Assembly: GCF_029958905.1 (NCBI RefSeq)
Contig: NZ_CP124614.1
Span: 2,046,001-2,110,000 of the forward strand
From: Vibrio sp. YMD68
GTDB taxonomy: Bacteria > Pseudomonadota > Gammaproteobacteria > Enterobacterales > Vibrionaceae
Reading direction: 5' to 3'
Length of the DNA: 64,000 nucleotides
Shown: positions 10,038 to 24,441 of the stretch, one piece after another
How the letters are laid out: every line of letters starts with the position of its first letter
Position numbering within the stretch: position 1 is the stretch's first letter
Notes under the pieces: model-generated
What the model was told of the DNA's origin: nothing
Databases searched by the model: none
What the model saw: the letters and a program-made list of their open reading frames with translations, nothing else
Position numbers and translations under genes: made by a program

Positions 10038-10358
10038 TTACGCTTGCTCTAATGTGCAAAGCAATGGATGCTCATTTTCCTTGGAATACATGGTGACTTG
10101 CGCCACTTTTGTTTCAGCTACTTCTGCGGTAAAGGTTCCGCAAATTGCTTTTCCTTCATAATGCACTTGAAGCATAACTTGCGTCGCTTTCTCTATGTCC
10201 ATTGAAAAGAAACGCTCAAGGATTTCAATCACAAAGTCCATCGGCGTGTAATCATCATTATTTAACAACACGTGATACATCGCAGGTGGCTGGATTTTCG
10301 TTTTCTCTTTCTCCAGTAAATCAGAGTCTGGAGTTACCCATTCAAAATTTCGGCCCAT
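10038..10358 (-). CDS. clpS: ClpS, N-end-rule adaptor of ClpAP
   Basis: ClpS binds proteins with destabilising N-terminal residues and hands them to ClpA. The family core is plain: [15 protein letters not shown] (binding-pocket Asp-Asp and Met) and HYEGKAICG (second pocket wall with His), ending [12 protein letters not shown] chose the ATG at 10358, giving 106 residues like E. coli ClpS, rather than the TTG two codons earlier. It is cotranscribed with clpA and divergent from cspD, the same arrangement as in E. coli. Confidence 0.95.
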   Translation of the reverse strand: MGRNFEWVTPDSDLLEKEKTKIQPPAMYHVLLNNDDYTPMDFVIEILERFFSMDIEKATQVMLQVHYEGKAICGTFTAEVAETKVAQVTMYSKENEHPLLCTLEQA

Positions 10359-10826
10359 GGTCAATTCAATAATTGAGGATTTCTAGAGTCGATTTTACCA
10401 TTATGTGACGACAAAGTTTTAGATTTATCTCCGAATGCTGCTAAGAAATATTACGGCCAGAAATGCATCCCTTACTTAGAGACTAATCCAGCATTCCAAT
10501 CGCTGCAAATAAAACATAGAAATCAATTCTAGAGAATTATCTAATTGATTAAAAAGCAAACAGTTTCACAAGCAAACTAATAAAAGTGCCTAGATCTCAG
10601 GCTTGTCAAGTTGCAGAAATGTAAATCTCAAAAGTGATTTGTTTGCAAATATGTAGCATTTAAGACCTTTTGCCTATTGACTGTCTCTGTTCATTGACTA
10701 CATTGGTCAAATAGTGATTAAAAATAATAGGCACGTGAATGATTAGTCACTAACAGATTCACGTTACGTTTGTGGCGGAATCGTCTTAACACAACATCAG
10801 TATTAAATGCATGAGGGATGTATAGC
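10359..10826. other. 468-bp divergent intergenic region, clpS / cspD
   Basis: AT-rich DNA with the two divergent promoters. I find no open frame with family resemblance and no clear operator. A small inverted repeat (TCAATT/AATTGA) lies just before clpS. Confidence 0.4.
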
Positions 10827-11048
10827 ATGGCTACAGGTACAGTAAAATGGTTTAACAATGCCAAAGGATTTGGTTTTATCTGTCCAGAGGGTGAGGACGG
10901 GGATATTTTTGCTCACTACTCAACAATTAAGATGGATGGCTATCGTACGCTCAAAGCGGGTCAACAAGTCGCTTATGAAATTGAGCAAGGACCTAAAGGC
11001 TACCATGCTAGCTCCGTCGTGCCGATTGAAGCTCAAATGGCAAAATAA
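10827..11048 (+). CDS. cspD: Cold-shock-domain protein CspD
   Basis: The 73-residue protein is a single cold-shock domain with the RNP1 motif KGFGFI and the RNP2-like DIFAHYS, and is closest to CspD (GYRTLKAGQ, GPKGYHAS). CspD in E. coli binds single-stranded DNA and blocks replication in stationary phase. The earlier ATG at 10818 directly abuts the GAGGG ribosome binding site, so the ATG at 10827, 9 bases after it and matching the family start MATGTVKWF, is the real start. It is divergent from clpSA, the classic context. Confidence 0.93.
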   Translation: MATGTVKWFNNAKGFGFICPEGEDGDIFAHYSTIKMDGYRTLKAGQQVAYEIEQGPKGYHASSVVPIEAQMAK

Positions 11049-11071
11049 ACCTTAAGACGCCAAGAATATAA

Positions 11072-11105
11072 AAACCCCGCTAAAACTAGCGGGGTTACTT
11101 TTTTA
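11072..11105. terminator. Bidirectional terminator between cspD and icd
   Basis: AACCCCGCTA and TAGCGGGGTT form a GC-rich stem with T-runs on both sides. It serves cspD (plus) and icd (minus). Confidence 0.85.
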
Positions 11106-11148
11106 TAAAGCTTTTTCCCACCATCAAAAATGGTGGGAGTAATCTATA

Positions 11149-13383
<2,235 letters not shown>

Positions 13384-13663
13384 CTATTGTTCTAAACAGC
13401 CACTATTGGTCTCAATAATGCTGTGTGAATGTCCGCATCCTAATTGATGCGATTTTATCACTCTTTTAAACTTCTTAAGATAGTCTTGTTGAGCAGTCGT
13501 ATCCTAAGTCCTTGAGTGCTGATACTTATAATTAAACAAAACCGCGATAATAGTCTATTATCTTGAGCGTTATTCTGTTTTTGGGCGCGCAAATGATAGC
13601 TTATTTACAGATGCGGAAAAACTTTTTACCACACTTTATTCACATTTTTGCAAGGTAGTTAAC

Positions 13664-14344
13664 ATGCAGCCGCGTTCTCGTCATAAGCAGGGCCAACGTT
13701 CTTCAACTGGCTCTCGACCACATTTTAAACAAGGTGACACTTCAAAAGGTCGACGAGCAAGTCGCAAAAATGACACAAGCAAAGTGAAACGGGTCAATCC
13801 AGAAGATCGTAAAGTCATCGTATTCAATAAGCCGTTCGATACACTTAGCCAATTTACCGATGGCGATGGCAGAAAAACGTTAGCCGATTATATTCCAGTC
13901 AAAGAAGTCTATGCCGCAGGACGCCTTGATCGTGACAGTGAAGGTCTGATGATTTTAACCAATGATGGAATATTGCAGGCAAGATTGACCCAACCAAGTT
14001 CTAAATCGCCTAAAACTTATTGGGTTCAAGTTGATGGTACCCCTAGTGAGGCGTCACTCCAACAACTCAGGGATGGCGTCGAACTGAAAGATGGTCTTAC
14101 CCTCCCTGCTGAAATCCAGATAATGGAAGCGCCTAGCGTTTGGGAAAGAACGCCGCCAGTTAGGGTTCGAGCAAAAATTCCGACTACATGGTTATCAATC
14201 ACCATTATTGAAGGAAAGAACCGTCAGGTCCGACGGATGACAGCGCATGTCGGTCACCCTACTCTGCGTCTCATTCGTTACTCAATGGGCAACGTCGAAC
14301 TGGCTGATCTTCAACCCGGTCAATGGAAAGAGATCACACTGTAG
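13664..14344 (+). CDS. rluE: 23S rRNA pseudouridine synthase E
   Basis: RluE makes pseudouridine 2457 in 23S rRNA. The 226-residue protein has a basic, low-complexity N-terminal tail of about 45 residues, then the RsuA/RluB/E/F catalytic domain with the motif [11 protein letters not shown]; Asp89 is the catalytic aspartate. The C-terminal part has the conserved KNRQVRRM segment. There is no S4 domain, which fits RluE rather than RsuA or RluB. It is divergent from icd and ends before a bidirectional terminator shared with the his operon. Confidence 0.93.
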   Translation: MQPRSRHKQGQRSSTGSRPHFKQGDTSKGRRASRKNDTSKVKRVNPEDRKVIVFNKPFDTLSQFTDGDGRKTLADYIPVKEVYAAGRLDRDSEGLMILTNDGILQARLTQPSSKSPKTYWVQVDGTPSEASLQQLRDGVELKDGLTLPAEIQIMEAPSVWERTPPVRVRAKIPTTWLSITIIEGKNRQVRRMTAHVGHPTLRLIRYSMGNVELADLQPGQWKEITL

Positions 14345-14465
14345 ATTTCCCTCATCTCATAATCTCACTAGCTTCATGATTCCCCTAACCGCATGATTTA
14401 CCTAACTGAATGATAGTTAAAGCGATGTGGCGCTTTCTTCTCTTGTCGATCACCACCTTCCGATC

Positions 14466-14498
14466 AAAAAAGGTCAGCATCCGTTGCTGACCTTTTTG
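14466..14498. terminator. Bidirectional terminator between rluE and the his operon
   Basis: AAAAAGGTCAGCA and TGCTGACCTTTTT form a perfect 13-bp stem with a 5-base loop. It works for rluE (plus) and, about 150 bases beyond hisI, for the his operon (minus). Confidence 0.85.
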
Positions 14499-14528
14499 TT
14501 ATGCACCACTGGGTTTATTGAACACTAT

Positions 14529-14584
14529 GAGTTATTAAACACGGTAGTTATTAAACACAATAGTTATTAAACACGATAGTTATT
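14529..14584. repeat. 16-bp tandem repeat, 3.5 copies
   Basis: Units of TAGTTATTAAACACGG-like sequence lie at 14529-14544, 14545-14560, 14561-14576 and 14577-14584 (partial), differing only in the last two bases and at the edge. It is located between the terminator and hisI; no function is visible. Confidence 0.8.
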
Positions 14585-14651
14585 CGCTGATATCGTCCCC
14601 ACCGATATTATTATCTATAGAAACGAGTCAGCGACACATCCAAACCTAGAG

Positions 14652-15283
14652 CTATTTATGACGCTCTTTTAGCTTATTGACGACATCATTCATTGATAAA
14701 CCTTGATCTTGCAGTAGCACCATCAAGTGGTAAATAAGATCAGCAGATTCACAAACTAACTCCGCCTTGTCACCCGACGTTGCCGCAAGCGCGACTTCAA
14801 CGCCCTCTTCGCCGACTTTCTGCGAAATACGCTTTGTACCACGAGCATATAGACTGGCTGTGTAAGAAGACTCTGGATCGGCGTCCTTGCGGGCAGCCAA
14901 TAGCTGCTCAAGTTGATGAAGCCACACCATTTGAGACTCTTCTTGCTTGTCTGCATCCCAACATGTTGTGGTACCGGTGTGACACGTAGGACCAATTGGA
15001 TTGACCTTGACAAGAAGTGTATCATTATCGCAATCAAGGGAAATATTCACCAACTGAAGAACGTTCCCTGATGTTTCACCTTTGGTCCAAAGGCGCTCTT
15101 TGGTTCTTGAGAAAAATGTAACCTGCTGAGTATCAGCTGTTTTCTCAAGCGCTGCCTGATTCATATAGCCCATCATCAAGACTTGCCCTGAGGTAAAGTC
15201 TTGCACAACAGCAGGAACCAAACCATCGACTTTGTTCCAGTCTATTCGTTCAGAAAGCTCATTTATCTTCGATACATTAAAAC

Positions 15284-15287
<4 letters not shown>
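14652..15287 (-). CDS. hisI: Bifunctional phosphoribosyl-AMP cyclohydrolase / phosphoribosyl-ATP pyrophosphatase
   Basis: HisI(E) carries out steps two and three of histidine synthesis. The 211-residue protein has the cyclohydrolase domain (about 1-115; [19 protein letters not shown] and the metal-ligand region [12 protein letters not shown]) and the pyrophosphatase domain (about 120-211; [18 protein letters not shown] and an [14 protein letters not shown] helix). It is the last gene of the his operon; its start overlaps the hisF stop by 4 bases. Confidence 0.96.
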
Positions 15288-16791
<1,504 letters not shown>

Positions 16792-16797
16792 CTACGC

Positions 16798-17424
16798 TCA
16801 GAACGGTGACGACAGTTCTAAGAAGTTTTGAATGAGTTTAGAACCGGCTTTGCTTGAACGTTCTGGGTGAAATTGAACGCCATAATAATTGCCACTTTGA
16901 AGTGCCGCCGTAAACGGAGTGCCGTAGTCACATTGCCCAATAGTGTATTCACCCACTGGCATCGCAAAGCTGTGAACAAAGTAAAAATACTCGTTCGTTT
17001 CTATGCCTTTAAACAACGGATGATTGGGGGTCGCTTGAACGGTATTCCACCCCATATGAGGCAGTGGTAAATCGCCGGTTTGTAAGCGTTTAACTTCGCC
17101 TTCACACAGACCTAAACACTCGACGATTTGATCCGCTTTTTGGCCTTTCTCCTGGGAAGCTCGGCCCAAGAGCTGCATTCCTAAGCATATACCTAGCAGT
17201 GGTTTGTCCACTTTTTTAACCAGTTCAATGAGATCGCGTTCTTGCAAGTTTTTCATGGCTTCGCTTGCGGTTCCCACCCCTGGTAGAAAAAGCTTATCAG
17301 CGGCCAACACCACTTCTGGTTGCTTCGAAATCGTAACCTTGTAGCCCAACCGCTCGATGGCAAATTTCACTGAAGAGACGTTCGCACATCCTGTATCAAT
17401 AATGACGACTTTCTGATCGCTCAT
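16798..17424 (-). CDS. hisH: Imidazole glycerol phosphate synthase, glutaminase subunit
   Basis: HisH releases ammonia from glutamine for HisF. The 208-residue class I amidotransferase shows the nucleophile motif GICLGMQLL (Cys near residue 80), the oxyanion region LPGVGT and the His-Glu pair in [13 protein letters not shown]. It sits between hisB and hisA with short gaps. Confidence 0.96.
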   Translation of the reverse strand: MSDQKVVIIDTGCANVSSVKFAIERLGYKVTISKQPEVVLAADKLFLPGVGTASEAMKNLQERDLIELVKKVDKPLLGICLGMQLLGRASQEKGQKADQIVECLGLCEGEVKRLQTGDLPLPHMGWNTVQATPNHPLFKGIETNEYFYFVHSFAMPVGEYTIGQCDYGTPFTAALQSGNYYGVQFHPERSSKAGSKLIQNFLELSSPF

Positions 17425-17436
17425 AATACTTCCTTA

Positions 17437-18510
17437 TTAAAGTACGCCTTTACTGCTCGGCAGTTCCGTTCCTTCCACTTTAATCGCTTGGCGAACCGTG
17501 CGACCAAACGCTTTAAACAGACTCTCAATAATGTGGTGATCGTTGTCACCAGCCGAGGATAAGTGCAAAGTACAGGCTAGCGTATCAGTGAGTGAGCGGA
17601 AGAAATGAACCACCATTTCTGTCGATAAGTCACCGACTTGCTCTCTTGAGAACTTGGCATCAAATTTAAGGTAAGGACGCCCAGACAGATCCAGGGCACA
17701 TTGCGCTAGACACTCATCCATAGGCAGACTAAAGCCGAAACGCCCAATGCCTCTTTTGTCACCCAAGGCTTCTCTAAGCGCTTCGCCGAGAGCTAGAGCG
17801 GTATCTTCAATAGTGTGGTGATCGTCAATGTGGAGGTCGCCTTTGACATCCAGCTTTAATTGAAAGCCGCCGTGAGTGGCGATTTGATCAAGCATATGGT
17901 CAAAAAATCCCATGCCAGTATCAATCTTGTTTCCACCGGTTTCATCCAGATTAACGAACACATTAATATCGGTTTCTTTGGTAGTACGAACGACTTTTGC
18001 GGTACGCGCGTTAACCGTCAAGTCTTTCAGGATCTGTTTCCAACCCATTGTCTCTGGGTTGTACTGAATGCCACGAATCGCCATGTTTTCAGCGAGCTGC
18101 AAGTCTGTTTCTCTGTCACCTATGACCACGGATTGAGCAAAATCAACTTTGCCACCCTGAAGGTATTCTTTCACCATACCTAGCTTAGGCTTACGGCAAG
18201 AACAATTGTCTTCATCAAAGTGTGGGCAAATTAGCACGTCGTCAAAAATAACACCTTGAGATTCGAAGATCTCCATCATCATATTTTGCGGCGCATCAAA
18301 GTCAGCTTGCGGGTAACTATCTGTTCCTAAACCATCTTGGTTAGTCACCATAACAAGGCGGTAACCTGCGTCTTGAAGTGATAGCAGGCTAGGAATGACG
18401 AACGGTTCCAACTTCAACTTATCTAAACGGTCTACTTGGAAATCGATCGGAGGCTCAACAATTAAGGTGCCATCACGGTCAATAAATAATATTTTCTGTT
18501 GCTTACTCAC
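17437..18510 (-). CDS. hisB: Bifunctional histidinol-phosphatase / imidazole glycerol phosphate dehydratase
   Basis: The 357-residue enzyme is the two-domain enterobacterial type. Residues 1-165 are a HAD phosphatase (FIDRDGTLI with the nucleophile Asp, and the zinc-ligand cysteines around [14 protein letters not shown]). Residues 168-357 are the dehydratase, with the metal-binding histidine clusters [23 protein letters not shown] and [16 protein letters not shown]. The fused form is characteristic of gammaproteobacteria. Confidence 0.96.
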   Translation of the reverse strand: MSKQQKILFIDRDGTLIVEPPIDFQVDRLDKLKLEPFVIPSLLSLQDAGYRLVMVTNQDGLGTDSYPQADFDAPQNMMMEIFESQGVIFDDVLICPHFDEDNCSCRKPKLGMVKEYLQGGKVDFAQSVVIGDRETDLQLAENMAIRGIQYNPETMGWKQILKDLTVNARTAKVVRTTKETDINVFVNLDETGGNKIDTGMGFFDHMLDQIATHGGFQLKLDVKGDLHIDDHHTIEDTALALGEALREALGDKRGIGRFGFSLPMDECLAQCALDLSGRPYLKFDAKFSREQVGDLSTEMVVHFFRSLTDTLACTLHLSSAGDNDHHIIESLFKAFGRTVRQAIKVEGTELPSSKGVL

Positions 18511-18563
18511 ACGAACTTCCTTTTAAAAAATAGTTTAGGCAAATAGGCTTTGCCCTAAAATAC

Positions 18564-19604
18564 CTAAGCGTAGTAATTTCTAATAAAACCTAGTGTTTTC
18601 TCACACTCTTCACGATTACCAATACTGATACGAACGCAATTTTCGATGGGAGAGTTTCTTAATATGATGCCACTGTCCCAAGCCGCCTTGAATAGAGCCT
18701 CACCATCTTGGAATTTCACCAATAAATAATTACCCCAGCCCTCAAAGACGGTAAGTTGAGGCAAGACCGATAAGCCAGCCTGCAAGTACGCTCTGTTTGC
18801 ACTTAAATCAAGAACTTGATATTTCGCTCGAGCGAGCCCAGTTTCTGATAACGCTTGTTGTGCAATTTCAGCCACAGGAATCGGCACCGGATAAGGCGCA
18901 ATCACCTTAAGAAGCACGTCGATGATTTCTTTGTTGGCGAGGGTAAAACCGCAACGTAACCCAGCCAATGCAAAAGCCTTAGATAAGGTACGTAATATCG
19001 CCAAATTTGGATATTGAGCTAACAAATCAACCGTTGAGGCTTCTGGGCAAAAATCGATATACGCTTCATCCATGACAACAATGGCGCGATCTTTGGTCAT
19101 TTCCAGCAAAGAGACAATATCTTCCCTTTTGACTAAGTTACCCGTTGGGTTATTAGGGCTGCATACGAAAACGAGCTTTACCTTGTCTAAATTTTGTTTG
19201 ATGCCCTCAAGATCCAATTGCCAATCGGAAGTAAGAGGAACGACCTTTCTCTCAACGCCGATGGTTTCAGCACTGATCGCATACATCCCGTACGTTGGTG
19301 GACAGTATAGAATGGCGTCTTCATTCGGTTCGCAGAAGGCGCGAATTAAAAGCTCAATACCTTCATCTGCTCCCCTAGTTGTCAGTGTTTGCTCAGCAGT
19401 CACATTCGCGTAATCAGCATAAGCTTGTATCAAAGCCTTTGGCTGGCATTCGCTGTAACGGTTCAATCGAGCAAAATCTGTTTTGTATTCATTATTAAAT
19501 GGCGATTCGTTAGCATTGAGCCAAACATCCCCAGTGCCACCAATGCGTCTTGCTGACAAATAAGGCGTTAAGGCCTGAACTTGCTTGCGAGCGAGCTTTT
19601 CCAT
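18564..19604 (-). CDS. hisC: Histidinol-phosphate aminotransferase
   Basis: HisC is a PLP enzyme of fold type I that transaminates imidazole acetol phosphate. The 346-residue protein shows [11 protein letters not shown] at the substrate end, [22 protein letters not shown] with the PLP-binding Asp, and [15 protein letters not shown] with the Schiff-base lysine. It overlaps the hisD stop by one base. Confidence 0.96.
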   Translation of the reverse strand: MEKLARKQVQALTPYLSARRIGGTGDVWLNANESPFNNEYKTDFARLNRYSECQPKALIQAYADYANVTAEQTLTTRGADEGIELLIRAFCEPNEDAILYCPPTYGMYAISAETIGVERKVVPLTSDWQLDLEGIKQNLDKVKLVFVCSPNNPTGNLVKREDIVSLLEMTKDRAIVVMDEAYIDFCPEASTVDLLAQYPNLAILRTLSKAFALAGLRCGFTLANKEIIDVLLKVIAPYPVPIPVAEIAQQALSETGLARAKYQVLDLSANRAYLQAGLSVLPQLTVFEGWGNYLLVKFQDGEALFKAAWDSGIILRNSPIENCVRISIGNREECEKTLGFIRNYYA

Positions 19605-20902
19605 TAGCTTTCTCCTTGCGCCAATTTTTCAATGCGGATAGTTACCGCACGTTTGTGCGCATCTAGGCCTTCCGCTTCCGCCATTGTCACAACGGTTGGA
19701 GCCAATAGTTTAAGTCCATCTGCAGTTAGCTCTTGAACCGTCATTCTCTTCGAGAAATCGGCTAAGCCCAAGCTTGAATACGTTTTGGTATAACCATAAG
19801 TAGGCAGTACGTGGTTAGTTCCAGACGCATAATCACCAGCAGATTCAGGAGACCAGTCGCCTAAGAAAATAGAGCCCGCATTATCAAGCAGCGGTAACAG
19901 TTCACGAGGGCTTTTCGTTTGAACAATCAAGTGCTCTGGCCCATAGTAGTTTGAAATAGATATCGCTTGTGTTAGAGAGTCAGCAATAATCACCAAGCTC
20001 GAGGCTAATGCCTTTTGGGCAATATCCGCACGCGATAACTCTTGTAATTGTCGTTGGACCGCATCGGTCACTTGGTCTGCGATGACCGCCGATGGCGTTA
20101 CTAATACGACTTGTGAATCTGGGCCGTGTTCAGCCTGGCTAAGTAGGTCTGCCGCAATAAAGTCAGCGTCTGCTGTCTCATCGGCTAGAACTAACACTTC
20201 TGATGGGCCTGCAGGCATATCTATCGCTGCGCCACGAAAATCATTGCTCACCTGTCTTTTGGCTTCTGTTACATAAGCATTTCCAGGTCCGAATATTTTG
20301 TCCACTTTCGTGATACTTTCCGTCCCATACGCCATGGCCGCAATCGCTTGACCGCCACCAACGTTGTAGACTTCATCGATTCCGCATAGCTTCGCCACAT
20401 ACAAGATTTCGTCAGCAATTGGCGGTGGAGAGCATAAGACCACTTTACGGCATCCTGCTATTTGAGCGGGAACCCCAAGCATTAAGACTGTTGAAGGCAG
20501 GGGTGCGCTGCCACCTGGAATATACAATCCAACCGTATTAATTGGCCGCGTTACTTGCTCACAAACCACACCTGGTTGTGTTTCGACACTCAATGGTTGA
20601 GGTATTTGTGCTTTATGGAATTTTGCTATATTGCTATAGGCTTGTTCGAGCGCGGCTTTTATTTCGTCCCCAAGTCTCGCTGATGCTGACTCGATGTCGT
20701 CGCTTGATACGCGGATAGAAACCAATTCAACGCCGTCAAATTTTTGGGTCAGCTCTTTAAGTGCTTTATCGCCTTCGCTGCGGACACTTGCAATGACGTC
20801 TGATACCGAGGCGGTAATATTAGCGCCTTCGGTAATGGCCGGACGCTCCAATATCGAATCTTGCTGAGATTCACTTAATGATTGCCAAACAACTGTTCTC
20901 AT
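19604..20902 (-). CDS. hisD: Histidinol dehydrogenase
   Basis: HisD makes the last two oxidations, histidinol to histidine, with NAD and zinc. The 432-residue protein shows the family signature in [35 protein letters not shown] and [12 protein letters not shown] (catalytic Glu-His), followed by [15 protein letters not shown]. hisG precedes it by 4 bases. Confidence 0.97.
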   Translation of the reverse strand: MRTVVWQSLSESQQDSILERPAITEGANITASVSDVIASVRSEGDKALKELTQKFDGVELVSIRVSSDDIESASARLGDEIKAALEQAYSNIAKFHKAQIPQPLSVETQPGVVCEQVTRPINTVGLYIPGGSAPLPSTVLMLGVPAQIAGCRKVVLCSPPPIADEILYVAKLCGIDEVYNVGGGQAIAAMAYGTESITKVDKIFGPGNAYVTEAKRQVSNDFRGAAIDMPAGPSEVLVLADETADADFIAADLLSQAEHGPDSQVVLVTPSAVIADQVTDAVQRQLQELSRADIAQKALASSLVIIADSLTQAISISNYYGPEHLIVQTKSPRELLPLLDNAGSIFLGDWSPESAGDYASGTNHVLPTYGYTKTYSSLGLADFSKRMTVQELTADGLKLLAPTVVTMAEAEGLDAHKRAVTIRIEKLAQGES

Positions 20903-20906
20903 GGAC

Positions 20907-21803
20907 TTACCCCATCATTTTTTCAATTGGAAGGACAAGAATCGAGCTTGCACCCAGTTCCTTCAATTGTTCCATTGTTTCCCAAAATAGGTTCTCAGTA
21001 CTCACTAGGTGAACAGCGACTTTCTCTGTATCAGAAGACAGTGGCAATACGGTTGGGTCTTCTGCTCCTGGGAGAAGCGCTTTAATTTGGTCTAGCTTTG
21101 ATACAGGGGCGTGAAGCATGATGTACTTCGACTCTTTCGCCTGTTGGACACCTTGCATACGGGTCAATAGCTTATCGATAAGTGCTTGCTTATCAGCATC
21201 AAATTCACCGTTGCGCTGAATCAATGTTGCTTTAGATTTGAAAATGACTTCCGCTTCTTTTAATCCGTTCGCTTCTAATGTTGCCCCCGTCGAGACTAAA
21301 TCGGCAATGGCATCGGAAAGGCCAGCGCGAGGAGCAACTTCTACCGATCCCGTAAGCATACAAGCACTGTAGTCAACCCCTTGCTCATCCATAAACGCTT
21401 TTAATAGCTGAGGGTATGTGGTTGCAATGCGCTTGCCGGCGAGATCTTGAGGGCCGTTGTACTTTTCATCTTTATTGATAGCAATCGACAAGCGACAGCC
21501 ACCGAAATCTAAACGTCGTAACGCTACATACTCGTTAGGTTTACCCAGTGCTTTACGATCTAGGCGAACTTCTTCGAGTTCATTTTCACCAATGAAACCG
21601 AGATCAACCACACCGTCCATAATCAAACCTGGAATATCATCATCACGTACAAGAAGCAGATCTATTGGCATATTCAGTGAATGAACAACAAGGCGTTCGC
21701 CCATCACGATAAATTTCACACCACACTTCTTAAGTAACTCTTGGCACTCTTTACTCAAGCGACCTTTCTTTTGAATAGCGATTCTTAGACGTTGTGTTTG
21801 CAT
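20907..21803 (-). CDS. hisG: ATP phosphoribosyltransferase, long form
   Basis: HisG catalyses the first committed step of histidine synthesis and is feedback-inhibited by histidine. I chose the ATG at 21803 (298 residues; E. coli 299) over the TTG six codons upstream: AGGGAAG sits properly before it and [16 protein letters not shown] matches the family start. The PRPP-binding loop [12 protein letters not shown] and the C-terminal regulatory domain (about 225-298) mark it as the long, HisZ-independent form. It is the first structural gene behind the hisL attenuator. Confidence 0.96.
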   Translation of the reverse strand: MQTQRLRIAIQKKGRLSKECQELLKKCGVKFIVMGERLVVHSLNMPIDLLLVRDDDIPGLIMDGVVDLGFIGENELEEVRLDRKALGKPNEYVALRRLDFGGCRLSIAINKDEKYNGPQDLAGKRIATTYPQLLKAFMDEQGVDYSACMLTGSVEVAPRAGLSDAIADLVSTGATLEANGLKEAEVIFKSKATLIQRNGEFDADKQALIDKLLTRMQGVQQAKESKYIMLHAPVSKLDQIKALLPGAEDPTVLPLSSDTEKVAVHLVSTENLFWETMEQLKELGASSILVLPIEKMMG

Positions 21804-21857
21804 TATTTCTTCCCTGTACAAATTGTTGAATTTATTAAATTTCGTTCAAGCTTAAAA

Positions 21858-21897
21858 CTAAAAAACCCTCGGGAGACTGCATGTCTCCCGAGGGTTT
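21858..21897 (-). terminator. his operon attenuator terminator
   Basis: On the minus strand a 15-bp perfect stem (AAACCCTCGGGAGAC with GTCTCCCGAGGGTTT) and a 5-base loop are followed by a T-run. It lies between hisL and hisG. A second GC-rich hairpin just before it (about 21917-21950, CCCGGGAGG with CTCCCGG) can pair with parts of it, as expected for an antiterminator. Confidence 0.9.
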
Positions 21898-21967
21898 GAA
21901 TCTTGTTTTACCAATTTCACCTCCGGGAGCTTGTGCCTCCCGGGTATGCGTATATCTCCCCGAAAGA

Positions 21968-22015
21968 CTAAATAGGGTGATGATGGTGATGAATATTCAT
22001 AGTAATATAACGCAT
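21968..22015 (-). CDS. hisL: his operon leader peptide
   Basis: The 15-residue peptide MRYITMNIHHHHHPI contains five consecutive His codons (CAT CAC CAT CAT CAC). When charged tRNA-His is scarce, ribosomes stall here and the downstream attenuator hairpin is not formed. E. coli HisL has seven histidines. The stop is about 70 bases before the terminator stem. A weak AATAAG ribosome binding site precedes the ATG. Confidence 0.93.
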   Translation of the reverse strand: MRYITMNIHHHHHPI

Positions 22016-22120
22016 ACTTATTGGCTCTGCTAATGTTGCTTCGTTGATAACCACACTAACTAAGCTATGTATCATTTGCAACCTTTAATTAGTACTTTTT
22101 GGTTTTTATTTGCTTTCCAC

Positions 22121-22149
22121 AAAAAAAGAAGGCCTAAGCCTTCTTTTAT
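22121..22149 (-). terminator. Terminator of the NhaC-family transporter gene
   Basis: On the minus strand AAAGAAGGC and GCCTTCTTT form the stem, followed by seven T. It lies about 20 bases after the stop codon. Confidence 0.85.
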
Positions 22150-22167
22150 ATAGATAAGTCGTTAGAA

Positions 22168-23769
22168 CTAAGCGTTTTGGTAACTTGTCACTTTTGATTT
22201 TGCAATCACGGACATTGCAAAACAAACCAGCACAAAAGTAATCAGTGATGCTAAGAACGAGAACAATACCGACGCGGTAATACCGAGTACAATGAAGCCA
22301 ATACACGACACCAACGCAACCGACAGTGCGTAAGGTAATTGTGTGGCAACATGGTCAATATGATTACAACGAGCACCCGTTGATGACAAAATAGTCGTAT
22401 CTGAAATTGGAGAGCAGTGATCACCAAATACAGAGCCAGCTAGCACTGCGCTTAGCATCGGTAGCATAAGTGCAACATCCGTTGCGCCAGCCATATCTCC
22501 CGCTATAGGTAACATAATGCCAAACGTGCCCCAAGAAGTGCCCGTTGAGAAAGCCATCAGCCCAGATAGTAGGAATAAAATAACCGGCAACCACATTGGG
22601 CTAATACTACCTTCAATCTGAGAAGATAAATAAGCACCGGTGTTCATGTCACCAATAACGGTACCAATCGTCCATGCGAAAATAAGAATCAAAATTGCGC
22701 CAAACATAGACTTAGCACCAATCCAAAGCGTCACACCAATATCACTAGGCGACATTTTTTGTTTTAGCACAGTCACTAACGCAACAACAAAACCAGTAAT
22801 GCCACCATAAATAAGTGACATGCCAACGTCGGTATTTTCAAATGCGCCCAATAATGAAAAGGCTTGGCCGTCCGCTTTAAGCGCAGAACCACCTGTGTAA
22901 AGCATGGCAGAAACCGTCGCAACGATAAGACACAGAATCGGTAGGACCAGATCCGATACCTTTCCGTGTTCACTTTCTTGAATATCAAGCTCTTCATTTA
23001 GTTCATGAGCTTGTGGTAGATCGGCTTCTTTATCCCCATCAAACCCACGGCCTTGAGATGCTTGAATTTCGTGTTTGCGCATTTGACCCACATCAAGCTG
23101 GAACCAAACAACCGCAAACACCATTAAGAGAGCAAACACAGCATAGAAGTTCATTGGGATCATGCGCACATACGCACCGATCGCTGAATACTCAGTGACA
23201 CCGTGAGAAATTAATATTCCACCAACAATCGTCATGATGTAAGCACCCCAACTTGATGCAGGCATCAACACACACATTGGTGCGGCGGTAGAGTCGAGGA
23301 TGTAGGCAAGTTTTGAGCGCGAAACATAATAGCGATCAGTGACGGGCCGGGAAATAGCGCCCACAGCCAAACTGTTAAAGTAATCATCAATGAAGATGAA
23401 TACCCCTAAACAGGCGGCTAGCAGTTTAGAACCGCGTTTACTTTTAACTCGAGTCTGCGCCCACTCGGCAAACGCGCGAGTGCCACCAGACATGGTTAAC
23501 AGTGCAGTCATCATGCCTAATAAAAGCAAGAAACCAACGATACTCATGTTCCATGAGTTAATGCTTCCGTCTTCAATAAAGACACTTGATACAGTTTTAC
23601 CCACGTATCCGGCCATGCCGGTGGCGGAGTAATCTGTAAGTAGCAACGCACCGAGTACGATGCCGACACCAAGCGAAATTAGAACGCGGCGGGTAATAAT
23701 AGCAAGACTTAACGCCACAATTGGAGGCAAGAGTGACAAAGGGGATGATGCAAAATCGATTAAATTCAT
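22168..23769 (-). CDS. lysW: NhaC-family transporter, predicted lysine transporter
   Basis: The 533-residue protein has about a dozen hydrophobic segments and belongs to the Na+/H+ antiporter NhaC superfamily (FIDDYFNSLAVG and a C-terminal FGDHCSPISDTTILSS motif). A hydrophilic loop occurs near residues 230-270. By sequence alone it would be annotated a Na+/H+ antiporter. The lysine riboswitch in front of it changes that reading: NhaC-type proteins under L-box control in Vibrio and relatives were predicted to be lysine transporters named LysW. I chose the ATG at 23769; a TTG three codons earlier is possible. Transport of lysine is inferred, not shown. Confidence 0.8.
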   Translation of the reverse strand: MNLIDFASSPLSLLPPIVALSLAIITRRVLISLGVGIVLGALLLTDYSATGMAGYVGKTVSSVFIEDGSINSWNMSIVGFLLLLGMMTALLTMSGGTRAFAEWAQTRVKSKRGSKLLAACLGVFIFIDDYFNSLAVGAISRPVTDRYYVSRSKLAYILDSTAAPMCVLMPASSWGAYIMTIVGGILISHGVTEYSAIGAYVRMIPMNFYAVFALLMVFAVVWFQLDVGQMRKHEIQASQGRGFDGDKEADLPQAHELNEELDIQESEHGKVSDLVLPILCLIVATVSAMLYTGGSALKADGQAFSLLGAFENTDVGMSLIYGGITGFVVALVTVLKQKMSPSDIGVTLWIGAKSMFGAILILIFAWTIGTVIGDMNTGAYLSSQIEGSISPMWLPVILFLLSGLMAFSTGTSWGTFGIMLPIAGDMAGATDVALMLPMLSAVLAGSVFGDHCSPISDTTILSSTGARCNHIDHVATQLPYALSVALVSCIGFIVLGITASVLFSFLASLITFVLVCFAMSVIAKSKVTSYQNA

Positions 23770-23885
23770 GATCTTCAAAAACCAGTTAGTAATGGCAAGA
23801 GATCTACTGCAGAAAAATTTCGTGATAGTAACTCATCGAAATTTCATTGAACGAAGTGAAAGGCTAACAATGACAAAACCTAACT

Positions 23886-24063
23886 CTACAGTAGCGCTCC
23901 ATAGTGTAAAAATTATAGACTATGGCAGTGATGTACCTGTTGAGTACACCCCCAGCAAAAGGTGATGATTGCACACTTTCACTTCGGCGAAATAGCCTTT
24001 TAATGTTATTCATTGGCATCACCCCAATAACATCGACTCTTCTATCTCGCGCCTCTACCGTGC
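23886..24063 (-). ncRNA. Lysine riboswitch (L box)
   Basis: Read on the minus strand, conserved parts of the L box appear in order: GGTAGAGGCGCGA at the 5' side (24060-24048), TTTCGCCGAAGTGAAAG around 23975-23992, GCTGGGGGTGTA around 23946-23957, and the closing CTACTGT strand (23888-23894). The 5' ACGGTAG (24055-24061) pairs with CTACTGT to form helix P1 with one G-U pair. The closing strand can instead pair with CTGCAGTAG at 23804-23812, 35 bases before the start codon, so a switch acting on translation or elongation of the transporter is plausible. Confidence 0.9.
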
Positions 24064-24441
24064 AAGGCATAAATAACCGCTGTTACTTTAAATTAACAAC
24101 AATTTAACTGGCCTCACACTTAAAGCGGATTCTATTGTACTTACAAACCACCTCTTTGCAATATTTAACTCGAAATAAGATATCAATGATAAATTTCATC
24201 CTCCATTAGCCATAACACTCCACGCGCTTTATTATGCAACACGTAAAATACGTTAACTGTTCGACTATTTCTATTAAGGCAAACTTTTTTCTAATATCTG
24301 ATACAACAATTACCTCTGTTTACATTAATATGACGATATATAATCCATTTATATGCTAGTATTTATTTTGATTTCATTATTGTGTTAAATCTATTTGCAG
24401 ATTAATATCAACCAATACAATTTATTTTCATAGGAATAGAC
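24064..24441. other. 378-bp AT-rich region upstream of hns
   Basis: Between the riboswitch and hns the DNA is strongly AT-rich with runs of A and T. It should hold the divergent promoters of the transporter and hns. The AT-richness fits autoregulation by H-NS. No gene is visible. Confidence 0.4.

Noticed and set aside
11111..11140. Hairpin CCCACCAT/ATGGTGGG after icd as terminator
   Set aside because: On the strand of icd the stem is followed by A rather than T; the stem at 11072 fits better. It may still be an mRNA-end structure.
23660..24107. Several 60-100-residue frames upstream of the NhaC-family gene
   Set aside because: They coincide with the lysine riboswitch and its flanks and do not look like proteins.
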